Numbered from the stretch's first letter, positions 1 to 10,944 are shown. The stretch: 64,000 bases of DNA from Lonicera japonica (GCA_021464415.1 CM038471.1:15662422-15726421), one strand, 5' to 3'. Translations and numbers: made by a program. Notes: generated by a model from the sequence alone, not told the origin.

Positions 1-410
1 TTTCCTACTGGGTTTTGTTACTTGGTAAGGTTTTTAACGAGGTAACGATACATGTATACACTTTTCAAATTCCTTGATTAATGTAAAAATCAGGGGGAGG
101 TGTAGACTTGAGGGGGAGTCTAACATCTATATGTCATTACGTTATACTCTTTTCCTTAAACCTAGGTTTATTTTTTCTACTGGATTTTGTTACTTGGCAA
201 GGTTTTTAATAAGGTAACGATATGTGCAAATTCTATTGATCGAAGAAATGATCAAATAGAAATATAGACTTAACGAATGAAGTCTAACATAATTATCATA
301 ATGTTGTACTCTTTTTCCTTCGATCAATGTTATTTTTCCCACAGGGTTTTTACTTGACAAGGTTTTAATGAGGCAACAAGGCATGTACCATTTTATCTCC
401 GACTCAGTAC
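1..410 (+). repeat. Copia 3' untranslated repeat block (three degenerate copies)
   Basis: A block starting near 1, 172 and 337 recurs with the core TTTTGTTACTTGG(T/C)AAGG followed by a GAGGTAACGAT-like stretch. The first two units are about 170 bp and the third is shorter. The block runs straight into a polypurine tract and an LTR, so it is the noncoding 3' end of a Ty1/copia element whose coding part lies left of the window. Duplicated 3' noncoding blocks of this kind are common in plant copia elements. The short minus-strand ORF across it looks like a chance frame. Confidence 0.7.
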
Positions 411-419
411 AAGGGGGAG
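411..419 (+). other. Polypurine tract of copia element
   Basis: AAGGGGGAG lies directly before the TGTTG start of the LTR. This is the expected place and composition for the plus-strand primer of reverse transcription. Confidence 0.75.
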
Positions 420-602
420 TGTTGAAGGAAATTATACATAGTGTGCTATCGTATAGATAGAATATGTATTAGGGATTTTATTGTGTAAATTATACATTAT
501 GGGCCATATTGGGCTTTCTTGTTAATCCTATTTACCATTGTATTTGTACCCTATTTAAAGGGCTCATCTAATGAAGGGTTGAGTAGAATTATTCCCACAA
601 CA
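420..602 (+). repeat. Copia 3' LTR (183 bp)
   Basis: It starts TGTTG after the polypurine tract and ends CAACA, a 5-bp terminal inverted repeat with canonical TG..CA ends. A TATA-like CTATTTAAAGG lies about two thirds along, as expected for the U3/R boundary. The length fits short copia LTRs. The 5' LTR lies outside the window, so no target duplication can be checked. Confidence 0.75.
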
Positions 603-1012
603 TTTCTCTCTTAGTAAATATTTTTTTTGTAAAATATGGGATTTTAAAATTTCACCAAAAATAAATTTACTTCCACCAAATATATCTAAATTTACTTCCT
701 TCAAATATATGGTTCTCAATATTTCACAAAAATAAAAATAAATTATTGTATGAATATACCATTACTTAGCACAATCGGTGCAATTAAGAAAAAGATAAAT
801 AAATAGTTTAATAAAGTGGTAACTATAGTAAACAGTTTTTGTACGACAATTTTTTTTTTACTCTTAAACAATCTTATTCTAAAAATTTAGAAAAGCTAGC
901 TAATCATGTAATAAAAATATCATGCAATCAAAGATAGTCTGGCAAACACATGGCACATCAAGAATAACGCGATAGGTCCTATCCCCAAGTCGAAAGGTTG
1001 TCGTATACCTAA
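603..1012. other. AT-rich stretch without recognisable genes
   Basis: No coding potential is seen. The last ~60 bp lie next to a tRNA-primer-binding-site-like motif and are probably the start of the internal domain of the following minus-strand gypsy element. Confidence 0.4.
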
Positions 1013-1027
1013 CCTCTGATACTAAGT
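1013..1027 (-). other. Primer-binding-site-like motif (tRNA-iMet type)
   Basis: On the minus strand this reads TTAGTATCAGAGG just after an LTR end. One base differs from the usual plant TTGGTATCAGAG match to initiator tRNA-Met. It places a minus-strand LTR immediately to the right. Confidence 0.6.
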
Positions 1028-1670
1028 TGTCACGACCCAAATTTCGGGTCGTGAATGATAAAATTTTAATAAAATAAAGAAATTTATGATAAAAATTAAA
1101 TAATTACCACACTACAAACCACAATGACCAAATTTTATTTATGAAAATAATAGAGAAAGACATGATTTTTCGAAAATATATTGGACAGGCGATCTAACCG
1201 TCCCAGCTCGTCATACAACCAAATAATTTATACAAAATTTAAGGCACAAGATTCAAGATTTAGCAAATCAAATTAATGTACATCGACTTCTCCAACTCTC
1301 AATTTTCATCTTTCAAACCTGCAAAATAAATCTAGTGGGGGTGAGCTATGAAACCCAGTAGGTTCATCATAAGACGTGAACTCTACTCAATTTATTCATA
1401 ACAAGCATGAAACAAATATCAAAATCATTGTATAACAAATAGTACACATGTAGTATTATCATATTATAATGCAAGAACAACAAACTCACCTAAAATATTT
1501 ATAAACAAATAATCATACCAAAATAACTAGAACACGAATAAATTAAGTAGGCACTCAATAAAATGTTCTTCCCTACCTCAAATCGCAAACCAGTGCTCAT
1601 ATTCATTTTTTTTCCAGACAAGCCGACCTCTCATTTTTTTAATTATACTTTCCTTCTTCTTTAGCTCTGT

Positions 1671-1709
<39 letters not shown>

Positions 1710-1900
1710 TTCCTTTATAATCTCGGCCATCCCTCCTCTTTTCTTTCTTTCTTTCTTTTTTGTCTACTCTCTATTTCACTCTCGGCAAAACCACCCTTTT
1801 TTTTGGTGTTCATAAATGCACTTACAAAATTAATCTTCTCACCTTAATGTGAGAATACTTTCTTCTTACTCAAACAAATCTTTCAGAGAACTTGCACTTC
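1028..1900 (-). repeat. Gypsy-type LTR, minus strand, right end unclear
   Basis: On the plus strand it opens TGTCACGACCC and holds an inverted CACGACCC..GGGTCGTG pair, a common terminus of plant gypsy LTRs. It also carries the segment around 1337-1372 (GTGGGGGTGAGCTATGAAAC) that I associate with such LTRs. A CT microsatellite follows at 1675-1707. I could not place the other LTR end; it lies somewhere before about 1950. No partner LTR or coding remnant is visible, so this may be a solo or truncated LTR. Confidence 0.55.
1675..1707. repeat. (CT)n microsatellite
   Basis: About 16 uninterrupted CT dinucleotides, followed by a pyrimidine-rich stretch to about 1760. Confidence 0.9.
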
Positions 1901-2055
1901 ACCCCAGTGGTGGGAGTGAGTTTACTGAAGCAATGCAGGGCCAATAAAGTTTCATTGTATAAACTAAAAATATTTAATTTTTCATTAATATAAGACATAA
2001 TAAATAAAATTTACATCATTCTTAATAAATTTTATTAAATTTTTTGTCTAAATAG

Positions 2056-2231
2056 TGTTAAGTTTAGAGAAAAGAGAAAAATATATTTGTATTTAATAAA
2101 TAATAACATAAGAATGGGGCTCTATTTATAGAGCTGATTTAGACAAAAGAAATAACCTAGTCTAACAAGAAATAGGAATACTAATCCAACAAGGAAACAA
2201 AGACGAAATAAATAAATAAACAACTTTAACA
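2056..2231 (-). repeat. 3' LTR of the deleted copia element
   Basis: This 176-bp copy matches the right LTR apart from a few substitutions and a short TAAA-type length change near its end. On the minus strand it has a CTATAAATAGAG TATA box. Confidence 0.85.
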
Positions 2232-2243
2232 CCCCCCTCAAAC

Positions 2244-2457
2244 TCAAGAAGGCTTAGAAAGCATTCGGAGTTTGGAAACGAGAAAGTGAAAACGGGCGGT
2301 CACATGAGACTTGGTAAACAGATCAGCAAGTTGATACTCAGACGAGACGAAAGGCAAGCGAATAGTGCCATGAGTGTAGTGATGTCGAACAAAGTGACAG
2401 TCAACCTCAATATGCTTGGTATGTTCATGAAAAACATCATTATGGTCTATCTGAATA
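2244..2457 (-). pseudogene. Copia RNase H C-terminal remnant
   Basis: The minus frame contains the copia hallmark HEHTKHIEVDCHFVRHH, then LADLFTKS and a terminal KLRMLSKPS before a TGA stop at 2244-2246. About 70 residues remain of a polyprotein normally over 1,300 residues. The reading frame is open but is joined to gag at an internal deletion point. The polypurine tract follows directly. No RNase H active-site core is left, so it is non-functional. Confidence 0.85.
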
Positions 2458-2459
2458 GC

Positions 2460-2619
2460 ACTTCAGCATACTTTTCATCGGTTTCAGCAGGACAAGTTGC
2501 TTTGCTGTTAACATAATTCTAGAGTCCCTTTCCTTTCAAGAAATTTTGGAACAAAATAGACCAGTGATTATAATTGTTTCCATCCAATTGATGGTGATAG
2601 GAATTTCTGAGGTTTTCAT
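2460..2619 (-). pseudogene. Copia gag N-terminal remnant
   Basis: The conserved copia gag start LDGNNYNHW...FLKGKGL is visible on the minus strand. The likely start codon at 2617-2619 (MKTSEIPIT) is one frame off the LDGNNYNHW stretch, so a small indel separates them. A TAG then replaces the Trp codon expected right after KGKGL. The frame continues to about 2460, where it fuses to RNase H sequence. Copia gag is normally about 250-400 residues, so only the first ~55 are present. Confidence 0.75.
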
Positions 2620-2639
2620 AACATAAAACTGAATAAGAA

Positions 2640-2930
2640 TTAAGCAACGGTGTAAGAAATAGTGCACTTGACCTGATTTTGTATCTAGAAATTGAATTTG
2701 GAGAAGCGGAGACTGCGGTTGTATTCGGAATGCTTGAAAACCTCGGGAACCAGTCTTGGTTGTCAGAGAACCGGTTAGAAAAATAAGCAAACGGTGTTAA
2801 AAGGAGTGCACTAGATCTGGTTTTGTAACTTGAAGATTGAATCTGGAAAAACGGAGACTGCAATTGCATCTGGAACAGTTGAAAACCTAGGGAACCAGTT
2901 TGAGTTGGCTGAAAACCGATCAAAAATTAA
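2640..2930. repeat. Two ~140-bp imperfect direct repeats in the copia leader
   Basis: Units near 2645-2780 and 2785-2925 share GTGCACT..GATCTGG/CCTGATTTTGTA, CGGAGACTGC and GAAAACCT(A/C)GGGAACCAG. They lie between the primer-binding site and gag of the deleted copia element. Confidence 0.7.
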
Positions 2931-2954
2931 CAAAATCGGTCAAAAAATTGTCTG

Positions 2955-3110
2955 CTGAACCGGTCTGAGCTGACTAACGGCGTTAACGGAAAAGCTGACA
3001 GCGTTAACGGACGTCTGACGGACGTTAACTTTAACGGACGTCTGACGGACGTTAACTTTAACGGAGAGGGCCTAACGCCGTAAACTTTAACAGAAAAGTA
3101 CTAACGCCGT
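2955..3110. repeat. Short GTTAACGG/ACGTCTGACGG repeat cluster
   Basis: GACGTCTGACGGACGTTAAC occurs twice in a row (about 3010-3060), flanked by further TTAACGGCGTTA-type units in both orientations. It belongs to the copia leader. A 48-bp GC-rich tract (GGCGGCGGCGCG) follows. I see no coding function. Confidence 0.7.
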
Positions 3111-3388
3111 TAAAGTTAACGGCAACTTGACTGACGGTGGCGGCGGCGCGTGGCTTCGGCGAGACGTATTGGGTTTCACACTCGCGGCGCGTGAGAGCGC
3201 GTGACGAGCTTTTTCGGGATGATTCTTGCAGCGACAGAATCGTCTTTGAAAGACGAAGGTTTTGATGTTGTCGTCATCGAGGTTTGGTGTATTTATCGAT
3301 AAAAAAGTGCGGATTATTGGTGTGGATCTGATTTGATGATGGTTGCTGGTTGGTGGCTGGGTTGGTGGTTGGGACAATGATTCAACCT

Positions 3389-3401
3389 TCCTTTGATACC
3401 G
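3389..3401 (-). other. Primer-binding site of the deleted copia element
   Basis: The minus strand reads CGGTATCAAAGGA immediately after the LTR end, close to the TGGTATCAGAGC match to initiator tRNA-Met. Confidence 0.7.
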
Positions 3402-3581
3402 TGTTAAGTTTAGAGAAAAGAGAAAAATATATTTGTATTTAATAAATAATAACATAAGAATGGGGCTCTATTTATAGAACTGATTTAGACAAAAGAAATA
3501 ACCTAGTCTAACAAGGAATAGGAATACTAATCCAACAAGGAAACAAAGACAAAATAAATAAATAAATAAACAACTTTAACA
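3402..3581 (-). repeat. 5' LTR of the deleted copia element
   Basis: This 180-bp partner of 2056-2231 has the same TGTTAAG..CTTTAACA ends. Confidence 0.85.
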
Positions 3582-5865
3582 TACCTCCAAGATACAAAAT
3601 ATTAATTGCAATAAATACATTTTTAGCGATTATATGATATTTTATATAATCTTTTACTGTTCATTGCTCTTAAATAGTTATTATTCATATTTCAAATTTG
3701 TTTACTAATATATTTTATTTTTATCAAATAAGTAAATATAAGTCTTAATTCACTATACCAAAAATATTAAAAGATCAATTTGTTGTTTGTATATATATAT
3801 AACATACAAATACAAATTTAGAGTGATGCTGAATATAAAAATTATGTCCCAGAGCAATTGGTTGAAGAAAAAAAATCTCCTTAAAGAACAATTTAATAGT
3901 AAACACTTCAAAATAAAAAAAAACCAGTATAATTATCATCTACAGTACATAGCAATCAAAATCATACAAAATTAAAAGCAATGATTTTGAGAATCTTAAA
4001 CCAATATAAATAGGCTAGTTAAATTTGCTATGTTTAAAAGGATATATATATATATACATGAGAACAAAATCCCAGAATCTTAAGGCCGTACAAGGTCTTA
4101 AAAATTAAAATCAAGCACACTACAAAAACAAAATCAAAAGAATATCATTCCCTGATAAAAAAAAGGAAAAAAAATTCTATGAGACATAAAAATTTGTTTG
4201 CAATGACTCCTTGCCTTGTAATTGGTTGGCTCTGCTCTCTGTTTGTTTTTTTGGCTTTAGTTTGTAAGATGACTTTTTCGTAGTTGTATTGGTGTTTTGT
4301 TGTAAAAAAAAATATGTTGGAGAAGAAAACCTTGGCCCAAAAAAAAGAGAACATCAATGATTTTTTCCTAAAATAGAAATTGGGGTGAGAAGAAATATTT
4401 TTACGCTATTTTTAGGTTAGGTTTGACTTAGTTTTGAATCTTAGTGGGATAAAAAGACTGATTTTGTTGGTGCATTTAAGAACACCATCATTTTATGTGT
4501 TTTTTTTTTGTCTTCCTCAAAATTTTATAAATTGAAATCTAATTAGACACATGCATAGATCTAGAGAACTTTGAACAACTTCTTGCTTTCATCAATTCGA
4601 AAGTTTTATTTGAAGGTAGGACAATCATGAAGGGACACTAGTTGCCATTGCAAGCGTTCACGAAAAAAAGGAAGAGAGGTGCTCCAATTTTAACGTCGAA
4701 GATGACCATGAATATTGTAAATTGAGATCTTAGCAGTAATTAAGTTTAAAAGTAGTGGGGCAAACACAAAGTTTTGGTGGGTGTGATTCCAATTTTAACT
4801 AATTAAATGGGTAAGTTTAAATTTTTTTCTGAAAATGTTTTTAAGACCCTGTTTGATTTTTGGAAAAGAAATGGAATGAATTGAAAGGAAATAGAAAATA
4901 TTATGGGGAGGAGTTTCAAGTTTCCCAAAATTGGGATGAATAGAAAGTTTTAGTGCGTGCATTACTTATTTAAGCAATTGCTATTATGAGAGCATAAATT
5001 GTTATTGGCAAAGAAATACTGTGTTTGGAGCAATGTATAATTGTTTTTCAAAAGATAACCAAAATTTGTAACATGTATTGATTTGGAAGACATAATCTAT
5101 AGTCGAATTTAGAATTGGGCCAAACAAACTGCAGCTCAATACAAAAATAAAATAAAATTATGTTTATTATATATAAATCCTGGCCCTGGAACACGTTCAG
5201 CCAGTTCCCGGCCCGCCCCGAGCCCAACCTCTAGCCCTTCTTTAAACAACAAATTGATGCACATTTTCCAACAGGTTTGTAAAACATGTGGCAGGTGGCA
5301 CTCTTTCATCTTTATACCACACATTTTTCTTACTTAGCGCATTTCCAATAAAATTGTATAAAATTATTGTATAATTTTATATGATAAATAAATTTTATAA
5401 ATTTTTTTTTACATAAATCTACTTACTCTTTAATAACTAATATTAATATTCGTATGTACAAAAAAAATAGTATGATAAAAAACAGTCACATAAAGAACAA
5501 TAAACTATATAAATAAAGATAGAGAATGAGTGGGTGAAGAGAAAATGTGAGTTGTGTAATTAAATTAACAAAGATAGAGAATGAGTGAGTAGAGAAAATC
5601 CTATTTAACTATATAAATTAAATATACAAAATACACAGCAATTATAAACAAAAACTTAGTTAAAATAAATTTCATACAATTATTAAAATAGTAAAAAAAT
5701 TATACAATATATAAATTTTATATAATATTAAATTGACTATTTTTTTGCAACTCTATTAAAAATGTGGTCATATTGGTCTGTCCTATGTAAAATGTTGCAT
5801 TCCTAAATTGCTTTACGCGTGGCTGCTTAAAAAGTGGACCTGGCCCACCAATATTAACGCCGTTC
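3582..5865. other. Gene-free AT-rich stretch
   Basis: No coding potential or RNA gene is seen. A short TA microsatellite lies near 4042-4056. From about 5345 to 5750 the ends resemble each other in inverted orientation (ATTGTATAAAATTATTG on the left, TATACAATATATAAATTTTAT on the right), which could be an old AT-rich MITE; I could not fix its termini or a target duplication. Confidence 0.4.
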
Positions 5866-6089
5866 TTCCTTTTTTTTAATGTTCCAAAATAAATATCTAT
5901 ATTTTATTAAAGATAAATACATATTTATTTTATTTTTTTATATTCTCACTTTTAAAATAAAAGTTTTGAATAAAGAAAAAGGATACAAATAGAAAGTCAA
6001 TAAAAATTAAGCAAAAAGTGCAATGATGATGTTGGATTTTTAATAAGTTGGATTTCCCAAAAGAGACTAACAAGTTGAAACAAAGGGAG
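5866..6089. mobile_element. Degenerate Stowaway-like MITE
   Basis: The right end GAAACAAAGGGAG is followed by TA. The interior (AAGATAAATACATATTTATTTT, then GGATTTCCCAAAAGAGACTAAC) is related in inverse orientation to the better preserved copy at 14868-15118. The left terminus is degenerate, so the start is approximate. Confidence 0.5.
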
Positions 6090-6136
6090 TATTTTCTAAA
6101 AAAAAGTTTGACTTTTCAAACTTTTCCTTTTATTTA

Positions 6137-7173
6137 AGGGGCTATTATTTATACCTTCTAATTTTATCACTAACGTCATTTTTCTCACAAACACTTCATT
6201 CATGTCAATTTTTAGTCAGTAACATCCTCTACCCAATTTAAAGTTAATATAAACATTAATTAAAAACAAAACTACTTAACATTGAAAAAGAAAGAAGTCA
6301 TATACGTCTTTTACCTAATGACATGTGAGTGGATTCACACACACTTACCCCATATCATGTGAATGTGTTGTAAATGACTCGCTTAATATAAGGCAATGGA
6401 GTGCGGAGTGCTGTAGTATTTTTAAATTAGACTCACCTAATGACAGGTAAGTGGATTCACACACACTCACCCCATACCAGGTGAATGTGTTGTAAGTGAC
6501 TTGCCTAATAATACACATTTGCCTTATTTAAAGAGAGTTGTAACTAGATTACTCTCCTTATTTTGCGAGTCAAACCTGGACAGAACCCGTTTTATACTCT
6601 GTTTTGGAGATTACATCTTTGTTTCAATTTAAATGTTGTAGAATGATGTATGAAAGCTAATATACACATTAATACACTAATAATAACAATTATAATATAT
6701 CTTTGGCTTCATTTTAGAGTGAAATTTTAATACCAACTTTTTCTTGAACTTCTTCTTTCTTCACCATCTCATGAACAATGCTCCTTATTTATCATAATTC
6801 AAGCTTCAAACTTCATACCAATAATGTTTGTGCTTCGATTTGGTTGTGATTTCTTGATTTTGAGACTTCAAATGATAAAGAAGTGAGTTTCTTCCTTCTC
6901 TATCGTTTTACGTGAAGCAATGAAATGTGATTGTGAATGGGGAAAAATGGGAGATATAGGTTTAATTATTTGGGTTAGTGTTATATTAGTTTATTAAAAA
7001 ATGAATAAATAGATAGGTTAATGTTTTAACTATTGGGTAAATAAGTTAAGTGGTGATTAAGTAAGACAGTGTTTGTGACAAAAAAATGGGGCGTTAAAAT
7101 GTGTTTTTTTATCAAATTATAAATGGTGGTGTTAGTGACAAAATTGAGGGGGGGGGGGTAAATAATAGCCCCC
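6137..7173. mobile_element. Nonautonomous TIR transposon, ~1.04 kb (MULE- or hAT-like)
   Basis: The ends are inverted copies: GGGGCTATTATTTA on the left and TAAATAATAGCCCC on the right. Similarity continues inwards through ATTTT(A/G)TCACTAAC and TCACAAACACT, so the terminal repeats are long (over 60 bp with gaps). TTTATTTA flanks both sides (6129-6136 and 7174-7181), an 8-bp target duplication. Long inverted repeats favour a Mutator-like element and the 8-bp duplication a hAT element; I cannot decide. No transposase is encoded. Confidence 0.75.
6311..6511. repeat. ~80-bp direct duplication inside the TIR element
   Basis: ACCTAATGACA(T/G)GT(G/A)AGTGG, then TTCACACACACT(T/C)ACCCC and GTGAATGTGTTGTAA, occurs at about 6314-6385 and 6433-6504. 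The copies are about 90% alike by eye. Confidence 0.8.
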
Positions 7174-7392
7174 TTTATTTATTGATACGGTTAAACTACC
7201 TTTAAAAATTTATTTCAACACTTATTTTTTAGGTAGTTGTATATAAATTTTATTTTTATAAAAGCACATGTATTAGTTATAACACGCTATTAGAATAATG
7301 CATATATTTAACAAATCGACTTATTTACAGTAAATTTTTTTGTCACAAAAGATGAACCGTTGTTGTAATTCTTACCTCAAATGTATTATATA

Positions 7393-7690
7393 TGTAATGC
7401 CCCGAATTCCACACTCCGGAGTAGCGGGGACGCTATGGTATCTGCCTACAGGGCGAATATAAATTTGGATAATGAACGCACATAAGACCAAGTTCCCTAA
7501 ATATAAATCTTTAAAATATGATGCATTTATGAGATACAAACTGTTGACCAAACCACAAGCCATTATCAAACTCGTTAAATATAAAAGTCATATATACAAA
7601 AAACCATAAGTTCTCCAGAAAATATTCTTCAGTTATATTATATATCCACAACATATTACTAACAAACCTAAAAGAAACAAACCAAAGTCC
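7393..7690 (+). repeat. Truncated gypsy LTR related to family X
   Basis: It opens TGTAATGCCCCGAATTCC, a variant of the LTR starts at 30438 (TGTAACACCCCGTATTCC) and on the minus strand at 63074 (TGTATTGCCCCGTATTTC). It also contains a CACTCCGGAG dyad. The right end and the rest of the element are missing. Confidence 0.45.
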
Positions 7691-8159
7691 TCTACATGAA
7701 AACTACACAAGATCTAGTTGGTATCAAGGATCTATTCTATTGCATGCAACCTCATCCATTCCCCTTTCCCTTGTCATCTACTACACGATCAGATTGTGTG
7801 CATATGGAGGAAAGACGTAAGCTAAAAAGCCCAATGGAGACCAACCTTTCATATGAAGACCAACCTGTCAAATCATATATATCCTTTCATATGAAAACTA
7901 CACAAGGTCGAATTGTCAAATCATTCTTTCAAATTTTATTTTTTGGACTGACGTTCATTCATATGAAGACGGACCTTTTTCTCGGGTCCTAGTTCACAAA
8001 GTAATATTTTGTGTAACTAAATAATTGGTTAAAATACTTGAACAATTTGTTTTAACACGAAAAGTTATAATTATTAATTTGAGCAAAATATCTCTTAAAA
8101 TAAAATAAAATAAAATAAAACACTTAACAAAGACAAGTTACGAAATGTCGTCCAATTAA

Positions 8160-8175
8160 ATATATATATATATAT
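8160..8175. repeat. (TA)n microsatellite in the left arm
   Basis: A run of TA repeats with a counterpart in the right arm (about 9482-9500) and in the third copy, so it is old and part of the element. Confidence 0.7.
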
Positions 8176-9674
8176 AAGTAAATTTACAAAAGTCCAATCA
8201 CTCAGTGAAATATTCTTGTTGTTAGAAAGATTATGGAAAGATTTTTATACATCCCTCTACTTGGCCAAACTATTTGCTCTCTTGTCAATTAATATTCGTA
8301 TCTCTTTTAATTTTCTTTTTTCTTCTACTTTTGATTTGAAGGCACATAGATAAAAAATTAACTACGGTTAGGCAGCAAAATCTTTTTATTATATCAAAGC
8401 AGTCACTAATTTTTGGATTGTATTGCAGACTACTTATTAAGTGTAAAGGAAGCAACTTTTTCGGTACAGGTGAAAACTCCAAAATAGAGAGATAGAAAGA
8501 GTGGTGAATTGGAAAAGAAAATACTGATCTTAGTGGACTTCAAAATAAAGAGAGATAGATAGAGAGTGGTGAATTGGAAAAGGAAATACTGATCTTAGTG
8601 GGCTCTCTTCCTTGGACCATTTTTTTTTTTCCTTTTCTAATGTAATTCAACTTTTTAAGGTTAATGGCCAAAGCTAAGCATGCAACCTACAAGTGCAAAG
8701 AAAAAAATAAATTACAGTTCAATTTTTTTTTTAATAGTGCACTCATACTGAGATGTGTGAATGTAGGTAAATGTTGTGTATATATTATTAGTATAAGTTA
8801 ATGTGACATTTTAACTTATGTATAAAACTCATTCGTTGGACATATTGTTTGAATGGTTGGTTTGTGGATAGAGTTGTCTCTTAAATTGGCTTATAATATA
8901 GAGAAGAGTGTTCGAAAATAGAACAGATAGAAAAAATTAATTAGGTTTAAACATTATTATTTTTTGAATCAACCCCATCCACGAACCAACCATTCAAACT
9001 ATAGTACATAGAACAAGTAGGTCAACTTAAGAGACAAATTCATCCACAAACCAACCATTAAAACTATAGGTATAAATAATGAGTTTTATACACAAGTTAA
9101 AATGTCGCATTAATAAATACATTTGAACTGTAATTTATTTTTTTTAAAAAAAAATAGGTCCAAGGGAGAGAGAGTTATGTTTAATTATGTGAGCCCATTA
9201 AGATCGGTATTTCCTTTTTCAATTCACCACTCTTTTTCTATATCTCTCTATTTTGAAGTTGTCACATATATCGAAAAAGTTGTTTCCTTTTATCCGATCC
9301 AAAAATTGGTGATTACTCTGATATAATAAAATATTTCGCTGCTTGAAAATTAAAGAGATATGAATATTAATTGACAAGAGAGCAGATAGTTGGGCCATGT
9401 AAAGGGATGCATAAAAATCTTTCCATAATCTTTCTCACAGCAAAAATACTTCACTGAGTGATTGGACTTTTGTAAATTTACTAATATATATATATATATA
9501 TTTAATGGGACGACATTTTCGTAGTTTTTTTAAGAGATCTGTTGATCAAAATAATAATTAAAACTTTTTGTGTTAAAAAATATTATTCAAGTATTTTAAC
9601 CAATTATTTAGTTACACAAAATATTACTTTGTGAACTAGAACTTGAGAAAAAAGTCGGTCTTAATATAAATGAA

Positions 9675-10653
9675 CTAGGGTATACCCGTGCCGTCCGGCA
9701 CGATAAAAAGAATAAAATATAATAATTAGATAAAATATAATTACGTGAAAAATGTGAGGATTGAAAATGTGTATGATTGTATATTTCTTAGGAATGAAAA
9801 CAGATAATTAAGGTATTGCAAAAACGAAACATGTCTAACTAAAAATATAACCATCCTCACTTGAGACATGTCTTACTTGTCCAATTAGACCTGAAATCGC
9901 ATCGACCGTTTTATAACGTAACGATGTTATGAGTGTATTTAAAAGAAAAAAAATATTATATTCGAGGCAGATCGAATTGTAATATAAAAAATTATCACCC
10001 TAAAATTGCTTCGATCCTTTTATATTGTAATAGTGTTATTAGTATATTTAAAAGAAAAAATATTATATTTGAGGTAAGTTGGACACTAATATAGAAAAAA
10101 TTCACCCCATATTCGAGGTAGGTTGGACACTTATTTTAAAGTTATAGCATTTGAAATTTTTTTTTGAATTTGATGAGAGAGAAATGTATATTTTCAATAA
10201 CTAATGAGTTAGAAATACTTTAAGTATACTATTATATTTGTAATGTTTTATAAGTTTTATATGCCATTATATTTGTAATGTTTTATAACTTTTTCTTGAA
10301 TTTTTTTATACATAATTTAATAATCACAATGGATCTTGTTTTGTAGATGTTGATGAACATATTTCAAATGTATAAATTTTATTAAAGTTGAATTTGTAAA
10401 TTTAAAGTTATGGCATTTAAAAGTTTTTTAAAAATTTGATGAGAGAGAAATGTTGTAGAAAAGTAGAGAGATGTAAGAGTTATATTTGTGTATATGTTTA
10501 GTGTGTGAGTAAATGTTAAGTTGATTTGACATCTTGTTGTGAGGTATAAAAATGATCTAATGGTCTAAAAGTGTTAACACCATTACAAATTAATATGAGA
10601 CGTTGGATCGATTTATTATTTTATTGTAAAAAATCCTTGTTTTATAATATAGA
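9675..10653 (-). mobile_element. Nonautonomous Helitron (979 bp), minus strand
   Basis: Read on the minus strand it begins TCTATATTATAAAA at 10653 and ends CTAG at 9675-9678. Just inside the 3' end is a perfect 7-bp stem (CGTGCCG/CGGCACG, 9687-9702, 2-nt loop). These are the textbook Helitron termini. It sits between A (9674) and T (10654) without a target duplication. The uninterrupted sequence AATGAATGTCAG is present in the paralogous copy at about 12885-12896, an empty-site control. No RepHel ORF is present, so it would depend on an autonomous partner. Confidence 0.9.
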
Positions 10654-10712
10654 TGTCAGTCCAAAAAACTTAAATTTGAAAGAATGATTTAACAATTCAG
10701 ACCCACTTCCCA

Positions 10713-10716
<4 letters not shown>

Positions 10717-10750
<34 letters not shown>
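10717..10750. repeat. (TA)n microsatellite
   Basis: About 17 alternating AT dinucleotides. Confidence 0.9.
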
Positions 10751-10754
<4 letters not shown>

Positions 10755-10944
10755 CTTATATATATACATATCTTTTTGCAAATGATTTGACAATTCAGAT
10801 ATGAAATTTGAAAAAGGTTGGTCTTATTATATATATATTATGACATTGCTAGAGGGATCTTTGTTGGATTGATTCATCTAACTTAACAGCCATTAGATAA
10901 TAGTTTTTGTATGGAATAGGGAGCTGTGTGACAGGAATAGGGGG

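Larger units (their letters stand above)
2056..3581 (-). mobile_element. Internally deleted Ty1/copia element with 176/180-bp LTRs
   Basis: Two near-identical direct repeats (2056-2231 and 3402-3581) both start TGTTAAG and end CTTTAACA. On the minus strand a primer-binding-site-like CGGTATCAAAGGA follows the right LTR, and a GAGGGGGG polypurine tract precedes the left LTR, so the element runs right to left. Only the start of gag and the end of RNase H survive, joined near 2458; protease, integrase and reverse transcriptase are absent. The flanking pentamers (AATAG and TACCT) do not match, so no target duplication is visible. It is nonautonomous by deletion, in the size range of TRIM elements but still carrying coding relics. 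Confidence 0.85.
7912..10699. mobile_element. Foldback element: long imperfect palindrome, Helitron-interrupted
   Basis: 7912-8893 and about 8990-10699 are inverted copies over most of their length. Matching landmarks include ATATTAATTGACAAGAGAG, GACTTTTGTAAATTTAC, CAATTCACCACTCTTT and TGGTTGGTTTGTGGAT. The arms are roughly 0.7-1 kb around a spacer near 8893-8990. The right arm is split by a Helitron (9675-10653). A third arm copy lies at 12540-12930. No coding sequence is convincing; the short ORFs across the arms are chance frames. The structure fits a foldback or long-TIR MULE-type element; outer target duplications could not be fixed. Confidence 0.75.
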
